64,000 nt of DNA from Bradyrhizobium liaoningense (GTDB lineage: Bacteria > Pseudomonadota > Alphaproteobacteria > Rhizobiales > Xanthobacteraceae). Under the pieces are notes generated by a model. The model made no database searches and was not told the DNA's origin. It was given only the letters and a program-made list of their open reading frames with translations. Shown here in pieces: positions 51,798 to 60,802 of the stretch. The stretch lies in assembly GCF_018130785.1 (NCBI RefSeq), contig NZ_JAFCJT010000025.1, positions 45,210-109,209 on the forward strand. The letters are read 5' to 3'. Positions within the stretch are counted from its first letter, which is position 1, and each line of letters begins with the position of its first letter. The translations under genes were made by a program, and so were the position numbers.

Positions 51798-52043
51798 TCA
51801 AAAGACAAATCTGACGCCGCACGTGGTCCCGTGCCGCCACACTACATGGCAACGCCTCGTCGTCTTGAAGCCATCCAGCGACAGATCGAAATCGCGAGAA
51901 AACACGTAGAACGGGCAGTGAAACTTCGCCCCCTGATCGTTCACGTCCTTCACCACGCAGCCATGAACGCCGTCAATTCCGTCAAAGTGAATCATCGCGG
52001 GTTGGTTGATTTCAATGCGCGCCAATGCTCGCCGCTCAATCAT
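51798..52043 (-). CDS. PilZ-domain protein
   Basis: TTGGAGTTGGCCCG precedes the ATG at 52043. The 81-residue protein is a single PilZ-like domain, starting MIERRALARIEINQPAMIHF. It has HGCVVKDVNDQGAKFHCP (a D-x-S-x-x-G motif in which the serine is Asn) and WRHGTTCGVRF. The usual RxxxR is replaced by ERRALAR. Some PilZ domains bind c-di-GMP; with the altered motifs binding is uncertain. Confidence 0.75.
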   Translation of the reverse strand: MIERRALARIEINQPAMIHFDGIDGVHGCVVKDVNDQGAKFHCPFYVFSRDFDLSLDGFKTTRRCHVVWRHGTTCGVRFVF

Positions 52044-52782
52044 CGGGCCAACTCCAAAAGTTATTGGATCAAAAAACTAACGCGATAATCGGCGCAGACT
52101 ATCGCGACGATTTGGATTTAAAAGTAAGAGACTATAACTTTTTAAAATTGTACGAGGTTCAAATCTTTCCAAACGTGTACGCGCGTGGCCCCCTCGTGAT
52201 CTTGTGCATGGTTCGCGCCCGGCAAACCAATCCAGCCGAGACGACGAGTGACGCGACGGTGGGAAGTGGTCAGCGCGAGATCTGTGACATAGTCCGCCGA
52301 GATGCCTCCGCCGAACCGGCGCGCATCTGGGCCCGTAGACACGTTAATCTCAGCGCCTCTAATCGCAAGCCATCAACCACCCGAATTTTCAAGCCCGAGG
52401 GCTAAAACTAGGGCCTATTGGGGCCCGGCGGGTTTCGCACAAGACTTTCGATTAGCCGAATAGCATTCAAAAGTTGTTTTACTTCAGTTCTTTATGACGG
52501 TTTTGCCGTACGCACGGCCCGCCATTTCGCCGCAGTTTTCCCGGCCCTGTCTACGGAGCGAACCTGACAGCGCCGCTCGTCTGGCACGAAGCCTCAGGGC
52601 TCACGAGCAATCCGCCCTTCCCTTGGCCTCTCGCGCCCGACGCTGCCGCGTCCACCACAAGCCCCGCTCGCGAAACATGACGACACAAGATCGCCCCTCC
52701 TGGAGAGCCGGGACGACGCGAAACAGTGCGATGCAGCTTGGTTCGTCGCGATGCTGTAGAGGTTGGAAATGCGGTTCGCGGA
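52044..52782. other. Gap with no recognisable gene
   Basis: In this 739-bp stretch I see no convincing gene on either strand. An AT-rich patch (aaagtaagagactataactttttaaaattg) around 52120-52150 may belong to the PilZ promoter region. Confidence 0.4.
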
Positions 52783-52974
52783 CTAACGCTTTTTAAAGTC
52801 CGTTAGCTTGCGCAGGTAGTAGCCTTGTCGCTGAACGGCGAGCTCAATGTCCTCGCTGACGCTCGCTACTTTTTTCTTCTTATGCCATCTGCCTGACGCG
52901 TCGGGAAGCGGAATTGGCAAACCATTTCGCACAACCAACAGATCACGCTTGGTGTTAAGATACACATCGAACAT
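52783..52974 (-). CDS. Small basic hypothetical protein, 63 aa
   Basis: From the ATG at 52974 the frame reads MFDVYLNTKRDLLVVRNGLP, then IPLPDASGRWHKKKKVASVS and EDIELAVQRQGYYLRKL. It is soluble and strongly basic in the middle. I recall near-identical small proteins in Bradyrhizobium. Function unknown. Confidence 0.65.
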   Translation of the reverse strand: MFDVYLNTKRDLLVVRNGLPIPLPDASGRWHKKKKVASVSEDIELAVQRQGYYLRKLTDFKKR

Positions 52975-53114
52975 TCTAAGGCCCCCAGCCGATTGTCAGA
53001 GTATCGCGGCGCGTAGAAATAGCAAACAACTCCGCCCGGCCTGCGATGAACAAGCACGCCGCTACAGATTGCGATGGATGGCGTGCCGGTCGCGACTTGA
53101 GCGGCGGTCATCAT
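52866..53114 (-). CDS. Doubtful small gene overlapping 52783-52974
   Basis: GTGAGGTG lies about eight bases before ATGATG at 53114. The first 50 residues (MMTAAQVATGTPSIAICSGV, LVHRRPGGVVCYFYAPRYSD) look coding, but the frame then overlaps the MFDVYLN gene for over 100 bases. It is either a real gene truncated by a frameshift or chance. Confidence 0.25.
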   Translation of the reverse strand: MMTAAQVATGTPSIAICSGVLVHRRPGGVVCYFYAPRYSDNRLGALECSMCILTPSVICWLCEMVCQFRFPTRQADGIRRKK

Positions 53115-53466
53115 GGCGGCTCACCTCACTTGTCAGCCATCTCCTGTTAGACCTTGGCAATCTCTGTGCGCACTCGAACACACACGCTCGATGGCGCGCC
53201 GGGTCGCAAGATCGCTACGTCGCGCACCGTGCAGGATAGATGCCATCAAAACGGTGCCAGCAATGCCGCTTTAGCCACATTTACCGTTGAGGACCTGATC
53301 TTGAAACGTAGGAGAGTACGTCATTCCGCCGACCGATCAGTCGCGAAATCATGTTGGCGAACTGAACAAGAGAAACAATTGCGAGGAATTCCAAAATCAT
53401 TTCGAAAAGCCTCCGGGTTCGAAAATTAGCTGTCGTAAAACACGCCCCAGCCCGGAGACCGCAAAT
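53115..53466. other. Gap with no recognisable gene
   Basis: A 91-codon plus-strand frame (53154-53429) crosses this region without motif, start signal or plausible composition. Nothing else is seen. Confidence 0.35.
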
Positions 53467-53858
53467 CTAAAACTGTTTGTTGCGGCGTAAACGCAAGATG
53501 GAACAGTTCAACGAAGAAACAATAAATCTGTTGCCTTTCGGCAACAGCATGAGGAGATTGCAGCGTTCTCGAAAACTCGCTGTCATTGCCGCGACGTGCG
53601 CAGCATCGGCTTCACTGCGCGGCGATTGCCGCCGCTCGCGCCGCAAGTAGCGGAGGTAGGCAACGCCGCTCTGGTAGAGCGGGAAGCCGTCGCCCTGGCG
53701 ATGGATCATGCCGTCGGCTTCGAGCTTGCCGATGTAGGTCCGGTGCAATCGAGGTGCGCCGCCAGTACCGACGCGCTGGCGGTCACAGGGTTTCTGGATT
53801 GCGGTCGAGGCACACGCTTGGCGACGGGCGGGCCACCAGCGGTAACGGTCTCCGACAT
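53467..53858 (-). pseudogene. Phage-type small terminase/HTH-like protein, frameshifted
   Basis: From the ATG at 53858 (AGCAGGA upstream) the frame reads MSETVTAGGPPVAKRVPRPQ, then SASVLAAHLDC. At about 53746 homology shifts to another frame: HRTYIGKLEADGMIHRQGDG, QSGVAYLRYLRRERRQSPRS and EADAAHVAAMTASF. The middle resembles the helix-turn-helix and charged helix of phage small-terminase or DNA-packaging-like proteins. One base change breaks it, and the C-terminus also looks altered. Confidence 0.55.
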
Positions 53859-53984
53859 CGTGGTCCTGCTGCGTTGCCGTAGGATAGCTGACTTCCGCTT
53901 CCGGCGGCATAGCGGATGCAGAACATTTGGCCGACTGCCAGAGCCTTCGATATGCTGCTAACATCGGCTGCAGACAGGGCCACA

Positions 53985-55577
53985 ATGCTGAACGATGATC
54001 CTCGCCAGTTATCGTTGACTGCGGACCATGATCCTCCGATGGTGGTCGCCCTGATGCCTTCCACGCCGCAACACCGAGCGGTAGCTGCTGGTGTCGCGGT
54101 CGTCATGCTGGCCGTTTCAGCGCTTGTCCTTCCTTTCGTGAACCGACCATTCGGCAGAATTGACAGCTTCCTTCCGGTTGTTCAGACGGTAATGAGCGCA
54201 GCTGACCTGATAACGGCGACCCTGTTATTCGCTCAATATTCGGTGCAGCCGCACAGCGCGTTGCTCGCGGTGGCGGGCGGATACATCTTCGCCGGCTCGT
54301 TTGCCTTTCTACAGACACTGAGCTTTCCGGGCAGCTACGCCCCAAACGGGCTCATAGGTGACGTTTACAACACACCAGCTTGGTTTTTTGTACTTTGGTA
54401 CACCACATTTCCGCTGAGTATCCTTGCCTATGCGCTGATGAAGGACAGGGGAAAGACTTCAAGGGTGTCGACGACGGCAAGCATAGCAATCACGTTGACA
54501 TGTGTGTTTGGGACAATAGCTCTGCTGTCGTTGTTGGCGATAAACGAAACCAAGCATCTGCCGCAGTTTTTCACGACAGGCCTTATGCTGCAGACACCAC
54601 TCAGCAATCAATTTAACATCGGTCTATCGCTGTTGGGTTGTCTCGTGCTTCTGGTGCTTTTTGTCCGAAGGCGCACGGTGCTCGATCTATGGCTGATGGT
54701 CACAGTGTTTGCAGCGCTTCCTAACTTTCTAGTGGCGATATACGCGGGCTCGGCTCGATTTTCAGTAGGTTGGTACACCGCCCGTGGATTTGCCCTAATC
54801 GCAAGCTGTTTGCTGCTGGCTGTGTTGGTCACAGAGATGACTGTGCTCTATTCGCGGCTGGCCAGCGCCTTAGTGATGCAGCGGCGGGAGCGCGCCAATC
54901 GCATCTTTAGCATTGATGCAGCCACCGCCGCGATTGCTCACGAAATCAGGTCGCCCTTGGGGGCAATCACGCTGAATGCTGACACCGCTCAGAAGCAACT
55001 TGATGCACAACCTCCTAAACTTGATGAGTTGCGCGCCATTCTCAAAGATATTGAAGGAGCCAGCCTTAGGGTCAACGAAACAATCACAAGCGTTCGCGCG
55101 CTGTTTAAGGATGCTGCCCACCAACCAGCCATGACCAGCATCGAGGACGTCGCGCGGCAAGTGTTACGGTTGCTGCAGCACGAACTGCAGTTCAACGAAG
55201 TTTTGGTGGCGACGGAGTTTCGGGCTGAAGCGACTTTCGTGCATGCTGACCCCGGACAGTTGCAGCAGGTAATACTGAACTTGTTGAAAAACGCCATCGA
55301 GGCGATGGCTTCCACTCCCCCCAGCAGCCGGCGATTGAATATCGAAACGTGGATTGACCAAAATTCGTTCGTTCTACTGTCCATCCGGGATACTGGCGCC
55401 GGGGTGCTCCCCCAGGAACAGACGCATATATTTGAACCGTTCTATACGACCAAACCGGCGGGTATGGGGTTGGGATTGGCGATATCCTGCACGATCATCG
55501 AGAAGTATAGAGGCCGTTTATTTCTTAGCAAAACGGGGCCCCAAGGTTCGACATTTGTAATCTCACTACCTAGATAG
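53985..55577 (+). CDS. MASE4-type membrane sensor histidine kinase
   Basis: ACAGGGCCACA precedes the ATG at 53985; an ATG at 53952 is possible. The 530-residue protein starts with a hydrophobic sensor of seven or eight helices resembling MASE4. A kinase core follows: AAIAHEIRSPLGAITLNADT (H box), LQQVILNLLKNAIEAMASTP (N box), LSIRDTGAGVLPQ (G1), FEPFYTTKPAGMGLGLAISC (F and G2). It ends RGRLFLSKTGPQGSTFVISL. No response regulator is adjacent, so it is an orphan kinase. The signal is unknown. Confidence 0.9.
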   Translation: MLNDDPRQLSLTADHDPPMVVALMPSTPQHRAVAAGVAVVMLAVSALVLPFVNRPFGRIDSFLPVVQTVMSAADLITATLLFAQYSVQPHSALLAVAGGYIFAGSFAFLQTLSFPGSYAPNGLIGDVYNTPAWFFVLWYTTFPLSILAYALMKDRGKTSRVSTTASIAITLTCVFGTIALLSLLAINETKHLPQFFTTGLMLQTPLSNQFNIGLSLLGCLVLLVLFVRRRTVLDLWLMVTVFAALPNFLVAIYAGSARFSVGWYTARGFALIASCLLLAVLVTEMTVLYSRLASALVMQRRERANRIFSIDAATAAIAHEIRSPLGAITLNADTAQKQLDAQPPKLDELRAILKDIEGASLRVNETITSVRALFKDAAHQPAMTSIEDVARQVLRLLQHELQFNEVLVATEFRAEATFVHADPGQLQQVILNLLKNAIEAMASTPPSSRRLNIETWIDQNSFVLLSIRDTGAGVLPQEQTHIFEPFYTTKPAGMGLGLAISCTIIEKYRGRLFLSKTGPQGSTFVISLPR

Positions 55578-55960
55578 CCCTGACAGTTGGGGCTTTGCAC
55601 ACAGCGTATAGCGGACGTTCTGGCGAACCCTGCAACTGCAACCACGGATTTTCTCGCGCCAGATATTCTCGATAGGTTCGGTTGCACGGTCCCCGCGCTT
55701 TTCGTCACCCTGCATAGGACCTTCGACCATCCTGTCGTGTCCGTGCGATGCACGACGTGGAAGCTATAGCGTCCTGCGAGGACATCAGTTTTGACGCATC
55801 CGGGCTATATTGGTCTGGATCGCTGCTACATAGTTGGTGACTGCTGCGCTATAAAAGGACGATCCGCTGCCTGCGGCGAACTCCCATTCACATACCCATT
55901 TGCATGCGAAATTGATTTTAGCTGCGCACGCGCGCGTCATTGGTTGTGAGGGTTCAAATC

Positions 55961-56242
55961 ATGACGAAGCACTTTTCGAGGCGCATCATGACTGATGTGC
56001 TCGTAGTCCTAGTATCTGTAGTGATGATCACGATTGCAGTGACATTTTTGGGCGATCCCATTCGGGCCCGCATCGCTGCTTCTATCCCAACACCATTCGA
56101 TTTAGCGATGGTCAAGACACTCGCAACCGCTGAACCGAGCAAACCGAGCCGTCCGCGCGCGCAACCGAGTTGCCGGCTTCGTTCCGCTCCTCTGCAATGG
56201 AACGTAGACTGGCTTTTCCGGCCACCCGCAGCTCGCGGATGA
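55961..56242 (+). CDS. Possible small membrane protein
   Basis: An ATG at 55961 opens a 93-residue frame with one membrane segment (MTDVLVVLVSVVMITIAVTF) and RARIAASIPTPFDLAMVKTL; the last 35 residues look like random Arg/Pro-rich translation. The ribosome binding site is weak. The coding-like part stops at about residue 60, so it may be a truncated gene. Confidence 0.35.
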   Translation: MTKHFSRRIMTDVLVVLVSVVMITIAVTFLGDPIRARIAASIPTPFDLAMVKTLATAEPSKPSRPRAQPSCRLRSAPLQWNVDWLFRPPAARG

Positions 56243-56246
56243 TGTG

Positions 56247-56267
56247 GGCTTGCTAAAGAAGCAAGCC
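56247..56267. terminator. Hairpin GGCTTGCT / AGCAAGCC
   Basis: An 8-bp perfect stem with the loop AAAGA lies just after the candidate small gene at 55961-56242. No U-tract follows. Could be a terminator. Confidence 0.45.
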
Positions 56268-56629
56268 GTGTCGGTTGGCGGCCTTTAGGCACGGCGTTTT
56301 CTTCACCTTTTGAGGAGTGATGCCAGTCGTATCGGCTGTGGATTACACATGCGCGCATCCTCAATGTTGCACACGCAAATTCTTCGTGCCCTTGCGGCAT
56401 TTCGCGCATCATAGCAACCTCGATGCGAACCGTGTCAGCATCGAAAGCCTGACGGGAAATTCCTCATCATTTTCTTGAGGTCCCTGCCTTCATTTGTAAT
56501 CCACCTCACACCTGCAGCGAAGCTGCGGTCCGATATTGTCTCAGTCTTGGCGTCATTCGAGGAATTTACAGATTTCGTTCGGGCGCTCAGTCGTTCTTGC
56601 GTGGGTGGGCACCGAAACGGGAGGCCGGC

Positions 56630-57643
56630 ATGCCAACGTCATCTCCCCTTGTGCGATGGTCGACTGAGATGCTGCCGGAGCGCACACGGTATTCCACGTT
56701 CCGTGAAGAGTTTACGCGGCTGAACCTCGCCTTGGACGTGATAGATCACAGCGGCGGCCGCCCGCGTATCAATGTCACCTACTTGCCGCTCGGCCCGGTT
56801 GGCGTTTGTGGCATTGTCAGCACGCCGGTGGAGTTTATCCGTCACAAATGCCACCTCAAGGATAGCCGTGACCAATTCGGACTGAACATCGTCGAAGCTG
56901 GCCCGGTCCAATTTGCAAATGCTGGCCAGGAACATGTCTATGATGCCGGCGCCGCTTGTTTGGTTGACCGGGGAAGGCTGCTGCGAGTATTTGGGTCGCG
57001 TGGCGCCAGCGTCAAATTCGTGACCGTGCCAGCTGCCGCCCTTAGGTCGCTGGTTGCACAGCCGGAAGATCTATCAGGTCGGCCGGTGCGTCCTGGACCG
57101 GCGCTTCGACTGCTCCACATCTACCTGCAATCGCTCGCATCCTTCAAAGAACCTCCGTCATCAAAACTCGCCTCCACCGTCGGCACACATCTCCTCGATC
57201 TTGTGGCCGCGACGCTCGGGCCGACCGTCGAAGCTGCAAACCTCGTTACGGAGCGTGGTGTGAAGGCAGCCAAGCTGCAGGCGATCCTGGCGGAGGTCGC
57301 GCAACGCTTCGGCGATCCCAATTTCGATCTGAACAATGTTGCTGGAGCGCTCGGTATGTCGCGGCGATACGTGCAAAAATTGCTCGAAGAGACCGGAAAG
57401 CCGTTCACCGTGCACCTTGCAGCGTGTCGACTTGAGCGTGCCTTCGCGATGTTGACTGACCCGCACCATCTGCATTTGGCCATCATCGATATCGCGTTTG
57501 CAGTCGGCTTTGGTGATGTTTCTCATTTCAATCGCTCGTTCCGCCGACACTTCGGCGAGACGCCATCAGGCGTGCGCGCCGCATCAATGGTGCGGCAGAA
57601 GTCATCCTGCGCCCCCTCACAATGCGCGGGCGACGGCCGCTGA
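56630..57643 (+). CDS. AraC-family transcriptional regulator
   Basis: GGGAGGCCGGC precedes the ATG at 56630. The 337-residue protein has an N-terminal AraC-binding-like domain of about 200 residues and a C-terminal double HTH: FDLNNVAGALGMSRRYVQKL, LEETGKPFTVHLAACRLERA, IIDIAFAVGFGDVSHFNRSF and RRHFGETPSGVRAA. This is the AraC/XylS pattern. It has no obvious partner gene; the next gene is a small exported protein 170 bp away. Confidence 0.9.
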   Translation: MPTSSPLVRWSTEMLPERTRYSTFREEFTRLNLALDVIDHSGGRPRINVTYLPLGPVGVCGIVSTPVEFIRHKCHLKDSRDQFGLNIVEAGPVQFANAGQEHVYDAGAACLVDRGRLLRVFGSRGASVKFVTVPAAALRSLVAQPEDLSGRPVRPGPALRLLHIYLQSLASFKEPPSSKLASTVGTHLLDLVAATLGPTVEAANLVTERGVKAAKLQAILAEVAQRFGDPNFDLNNVAGALGMSRRYVQKLLEETGKPFTVHLAACRLERAFAMLTDPHHLHLAIIDIAFAVGFGDVSHFNRSFRRHFGETPSGVRAASMVRQKSSCAPSQCAGDGR

Positions 57644-57813
57644 AAACGCGGACAGTTCGACCTCGCGGGACGGCAGGCAGCGCGCACCGGGGCTACAGGG
57701 CTGAAAGAGTTCCTTCACCTTGATCTATGGAATACGCGAACTGGCCATAACCGGGACCGCTTCGCGTTGAAGAATGAGACCGTCGCTGCTGGGGACCAAA
57801 CGGAGACAATCCG

Positions 57814-58158
57814 GTGAACACTCGGACACTTGCTGCAGCGCTCGTGGGAGCAACTCTTTTCGGCCTTACCGCCGCGCAGGCCGCGCCGAAGCCCAAGGCG
57901 AAACAGGCGGGCGCGGTCACCGTCACCGTGACGAACTCGCGCAAAGCGGATCTAGTCCAGCTGGAGGCGGCCAAGTCCGGGTCGCCAGACTGGAAGGAAG
58001 TACTCGGCCCGCTGAAATCCGGCAAGCAAGCGTCGGCTAAACTGCCACAGGCCAGCGATTGCCGCTTCGATCTGCGTGGGACGTTCGACGACGGCCAGTC
58101 GACGGATGCCTCCGGCATCAATGTCTGCGCCGATAAGACGCTCAACCTGACCGATTGA
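57814..58158 (+). CDS. Small exported protein, 114 aa
   Basis: A GTG at 57814 with GGAGAC upstream gives MNTRTLAAALVGATLFGLTA, a signal peptide ending AAQA, then a Lys/Ala linker and a small beta domain (AVTVTVTNSRKADLVQLEAA, SGKQASAKLPQASDCRFDLR). It ends ASGINVCADKTLNLTD; two cysteines may pair. I recall similar Bradyrhizobium proteins. Function unknown. Confidence 0.7.
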   Translation: MNTRTLAAALVGATLFGLTAAQAAPKPKAKQAGAVTVTVTNSRKADLVQLEAAKSGSPDWKEVLGPLKSGKQASAKLPQASDCRFDLRGTFDDGQSTDASGINVCADKTLNLTD

Positions 58159-58385
58159 CACAGGCTCTTTTATCGCGCTCCGCATCAGCACGACGTGGCA
58201 GGCGCAAGGCCACACGAAGGCCGCACAGCGCAACCGGGCTTCAGGGGACGGGACCGGCCCGCGCCAGCGCCATGTGAAACTAGGGCCTATTAGGCGCCGT
58301 TCACGGTCGGTGGTTTCCGTGGGCGGATGGCGGCTGGCTCGCGCATCGCTCCCGGCAAAACCTGAAGTTGGAAAACACGAGAGGC

Positions 58386-58502
58386 ATGGCTGCGCTTCTG
58401 GAGAAGCAGGCACAGGATGGCGTCGGCACCTTCATCGATCTGCAAGATCTGCTGTCGAGATTTTTGTATGATCCGGAGCCCGCCGCAACTCCATCGAGAT
58501 AG
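58386..58502 (+). CDS. 38-residue small protein
   Basis: The ATG at 58386 opens MAALLEKQAQDGVGTFIDLQ then DLLSRFLYDPEPAATPSR, a plausible amphipathic helix followed by a Pro-rich tail. GAGAGGC lies immediately upstream, a tight spacing. It is too short for a reliable family call. Confidence 0.4.
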   Translation: MAALLEKQAQDGVGTFIDLQDLLSRFLYDPEPAATPSR

Positions 58503-58791
58503 CATTTGTGAGTTTGAGCGACGAGGTCGGCCGATCTGCCGCAAATCGACAGATCAGCTTACTTTGCCCTCTGGTGGGCTAGGCATTGGCAAACCATACT
58601 GTTCTGCGCGTTCTGTCGCTATTTCCGATAGGCGGCCGCTTGCCCCAATACCACCGCACGGATCGCGAGAAGCTGATGAAGGCCATCGACGACTACGTCG
58701 AAGAGATACCGACGATCGGACCAGGCTCCACGCCCAGAACCACAAGTGCGGGTGAAGCAGTTCGGCCTTGGGACGAAACTCGTCGCCGAAC

Positions 58792-59046
58792 GTGCCTTTG
58801 CCGCTCCTGAAGCCGCCGGCCACAAAACTGGTCGAGCTCGCGAAGACCATTAAAGCTGTCCAGGACGGTCGCATTCACATCGAAAAGCTCAATGCTCCGT
58901 TTCTCTACACGCTCAAGGCCACCGGGTCGGAGTTCGGCGCCGGCATCAAGCATGCCGTTGAGAAGGGCTGGCTTGAGCTGCACGAGAGCGGCACGTATGT
59001 CCGGCTGATCGGCACCACCGCAAAAGCGGCCCCAGCAAAAGACTAA
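58792..59046 (+). CDS. Small hypothetical protein, about 84 aa
   Basis: A GTG at 58792 (TTG at 58768 possible) gives MPLPLLKPPATKLVELAKTI, then HIEKLNAPFLYTLKATGSEF and GAGIKHAVEKGWLELHESGT, with a C-terminal Ala/Lys tail. A winged-helix-like order is possible. Like its neighbours it belongs to a row of tiny genes I recall from Bradyrhizobium. No strong ribosome binding site, so the 5' end may be altered. Confidence 0.55.
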   Translation: MPLPLLKPPATKLVELAKTIKAVQDGRIHIEKLNAPFLYTLKATGSEFGAGIKHAVEKGWLELHESGTYVRLIGTTAKAAPAKD

Positions 59047-59186
59047 GTTGCCGGGGCCGTTTGGAGGCTACCTTGGCGGTAATGGGATCGCCAGGTGGTC
59101 ACGAGCATAGGAAAAAACCGGCAATCAGTTCTGTCCGCTTTTGTACAAAGCGGTATAGTTCCAGATCGGGAACGGAACCGATCGCA

Positions 59187-59376
59187 ATGAAAGACATGCA
59201 GGCTCAGTTGGAAAAGCTCCGCACCGATGCTTCCGAGTGCGCCTTGATCCGCGATCTGGCAACTGATCCCAAGAAGCAAGACCTGTTCACCAAGCTGGCC
59301 GCATCTGGCTATCCTGGCCGACGAGGTTGAACGCGCCATTGCTGCCGCGGGCACTGAGCTGAAGCGAAATGAATGA
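59187..59376 (+). pseudogene. Small hypothetical gene with a late frameshift
   Basis: From the ATG at 59187 the frame reads MKDMQAQLEKLRTDASECAL, IRDLATDPKKQDLFTKLAA and ends at 59330. One base off, the expected continuation, HLAILADEVERAIAAAGTEL then KRNE, runs to a stop at 59376. One base has been lost or gained near 59304. The restored product of about 62 residues would end with ATGA overlapping the next gene at 59373. Confidence 0.6.
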
Positions 59377-59667
59377 CCGAACGAGGCTGGGGTCGGTGTT
59401 TCGAGGATCCGATTAGGGTCGGCGATCGCGTACTGGTGACGCTGCTCGACGCCGGCGAGTACATCACCGCGCTGCCGAACAAGAGCACAACGCGCGGGAA
59501 GGGCAAGCAGCGATGGAAGCCTAGATCCTAGTGGCGGAAGGTGGCGGCCCGACGATGTTTGCGCGGACCGGAGTCATGGCGCTTTGAACCGCCACTACGT
59601 TCCGGAGTTCAACCCCAAGGGAAATGAGCCCCATCGGGGCCGGCGCAAGCTGAAGAGGGATCAATGA
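59373..59667 (+). pseudogene. Small hypothetical gene, multiply broken
   Basis: MTERGWGRCFEDPI opens at 59373, overlapping the previous gene. The frame stops at 59529-59531. Another frame gives ILVAEGGGPTMFARTGVM, and a third ALNRHYVPEFNPKGNEPHRG then RRKLKRDQ up to 59667. These pieces line up as one protein of about 98 residues with at least two frameshifts and an internal stop. I recall an intact relative with LLDAGEYITALP in the middle. Confidence 0.6.
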
Positions 59668-59799
59668 ACCGTCTGGATCTACGACCGGGGCACAGAGCTG
59701 GTGGTGTTCGCGACTGAGGAAGCTGCCAAGGTTTGGCTCGATGAAAACGATCCGGAGGGCGTGGCCTTCGAGTACGACGTGGTAGGCTTGCCGGCCTGA
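59664..59799 (+). pseudogene. Small hypothetical gene with a start-proximal frame change
   Basis: The frame ending at 59799 reads TVWIYDRGTELVVFATEEAA, KVWLDENDPEGVAFEYDVVG, LPA. The ATG at 59664, overlapping the previous stop, is one base out of frame: ATGAACC where ATGACC would fit. So the start is lost by one inserted A, or another start is used. About 44 residues; function unknown. Confidence 0.5.
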
Positions 59800-60134
59800 G
59801 CCGCGTCGTCTGTGACGCGGCGTCCAATGGGAAAAGCCGCAGCGTGGTTCCAGCCCCCACTGCGGCATTCCCGGAACAGCAAAAAACTTGGTGCTCAAAT
59901 CTCGCCGGTGTTCTTTTAATAGAACGCCCCGTTCCGAAAATGGATTCCGTAAGACTACCGGCGCGCGAAGTTCGCGCATTGCCGTTAGAGGGCGAACATG
60001 GCACGGGCTTGCATTCCAGCCCCAACTGCTCCCGGCCGCCGATCCAATTGCAGATTAGAGCGCCGGGAGTGCTAGGCCCGCCAGCGCTCGAAAGCTTCGC
60101 AGGAAACTCAACTAAGACCGCCAGCTGAGGCTGC
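59800..60134. other. Gap with no recognisable gene
   Basis: Nothing convincing is seen in this 335-bp stretch between the broken small genes and the hypothetical gene on the other strand. Confidence 0.4.
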
Positions 60135-60377
60135 CTACCTCTGCTCGTTCCTCGCGAGGGACGCCAGTCTATCGAGTTGGCCGGCCAAACCCACATAAGT
60201 TCGGGCAATGTTTTTCAGGAGGGCGGCACGATTCTGGGAAATGCCGCCCGCGCCAGAAAGCCTCTTGTAGTGGTCAGCATGTTCTTGGCACTCAGCACTG
60301 TTGATCAAAGTCTCAGCCTCCCTGTTGCCCACGCGGGTCGTGGGAGCGCCCTTCCCCGCTGGCTTGCCCTCTACCAT
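60135..60377 (-). CDS. Small hypothetical protein, 80 aa
   Basis: The ATG at 60377 opens an 80-residue protein with a basic, flexible N-terminus (MVEGKPAGKGAPTTRVGN) and a helical body: AETLINSAECQEHADHYKRL, SGAGGISQNRAALLKNIART, YVGLAGQLDRLASLARNEQR. The pattern is a helical bundle or coiled coil. No membrane segment. I recall relatives in Bradyrhizobium; function unknown. Confidence 0.6.
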   Translation of the reverse strand: MVEGKPAGKGAPTTRVGNREAETLINSAECQEHADHYKRLSGAGGISQNRAALLKNIARTYVGLAGQLDRLASLARNEQR

Positions 60378-60802
60378 GTCAGGCCCCTTAAATCAGGTTC
60401 GGACACTGGGTTAGATACGGACAGCGCCGGCTTGAGTTTTGAAAGGGAACCACAACGGCGAGCGAATATTTGAGTCGTCGCTGGCTCGCTGCCAGAGCTG
60501 GCAGAGCGGCCCCGGCCCCCCTGATCCCCCCGCAGCCGGGGCCGACTCTTCGCCCTTGTCGTATCGGAGTAGCGTATTCGCTCCTCGCCCTCCATCGTGC
60601 CGGCCGACCGCCTCGACCGCGATGACGTCGGCGCCGTTATGGTAAGCGCCTCGCCGATCCGGTAGGGAGTCGGGCTTGATACTTTTCGGAATCGCTAGGG
60701 CATGAGGTCTTCGCAGTGCCCGTCCTGTGAAGTAAGTCACATACCAATTCTGAGTTGATTTTATGATGACGTGGTCGTCCCGAAAGGCTGGCCAAAGGAT
60801 TC
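60378..60802. other. Gap with no recognisable gene
   Basis: Open frames exist on both strands but none has motifs or a start signal. It should contain the promoter of the patatin-like gene. Confidence 0.4.

Larger units (their letters stand above)
55578..56629. other. Long intergenic region between kinase and AraC genes
   Basis: About 1 kb without a well-supported gene. It includes the weak candidate at 55961-56242 and the hairpin at 56247-56267. The kinase terminator is not evident. Confidence 0.4.

Noticed and set aside
52405..58291. Identical 15-mer aaactagggcctatt at 52405-52419 and 58277-58291
   Set aside because: In 64 kb a few exact 15-base matches are expected by chance, and the flanks do not match.
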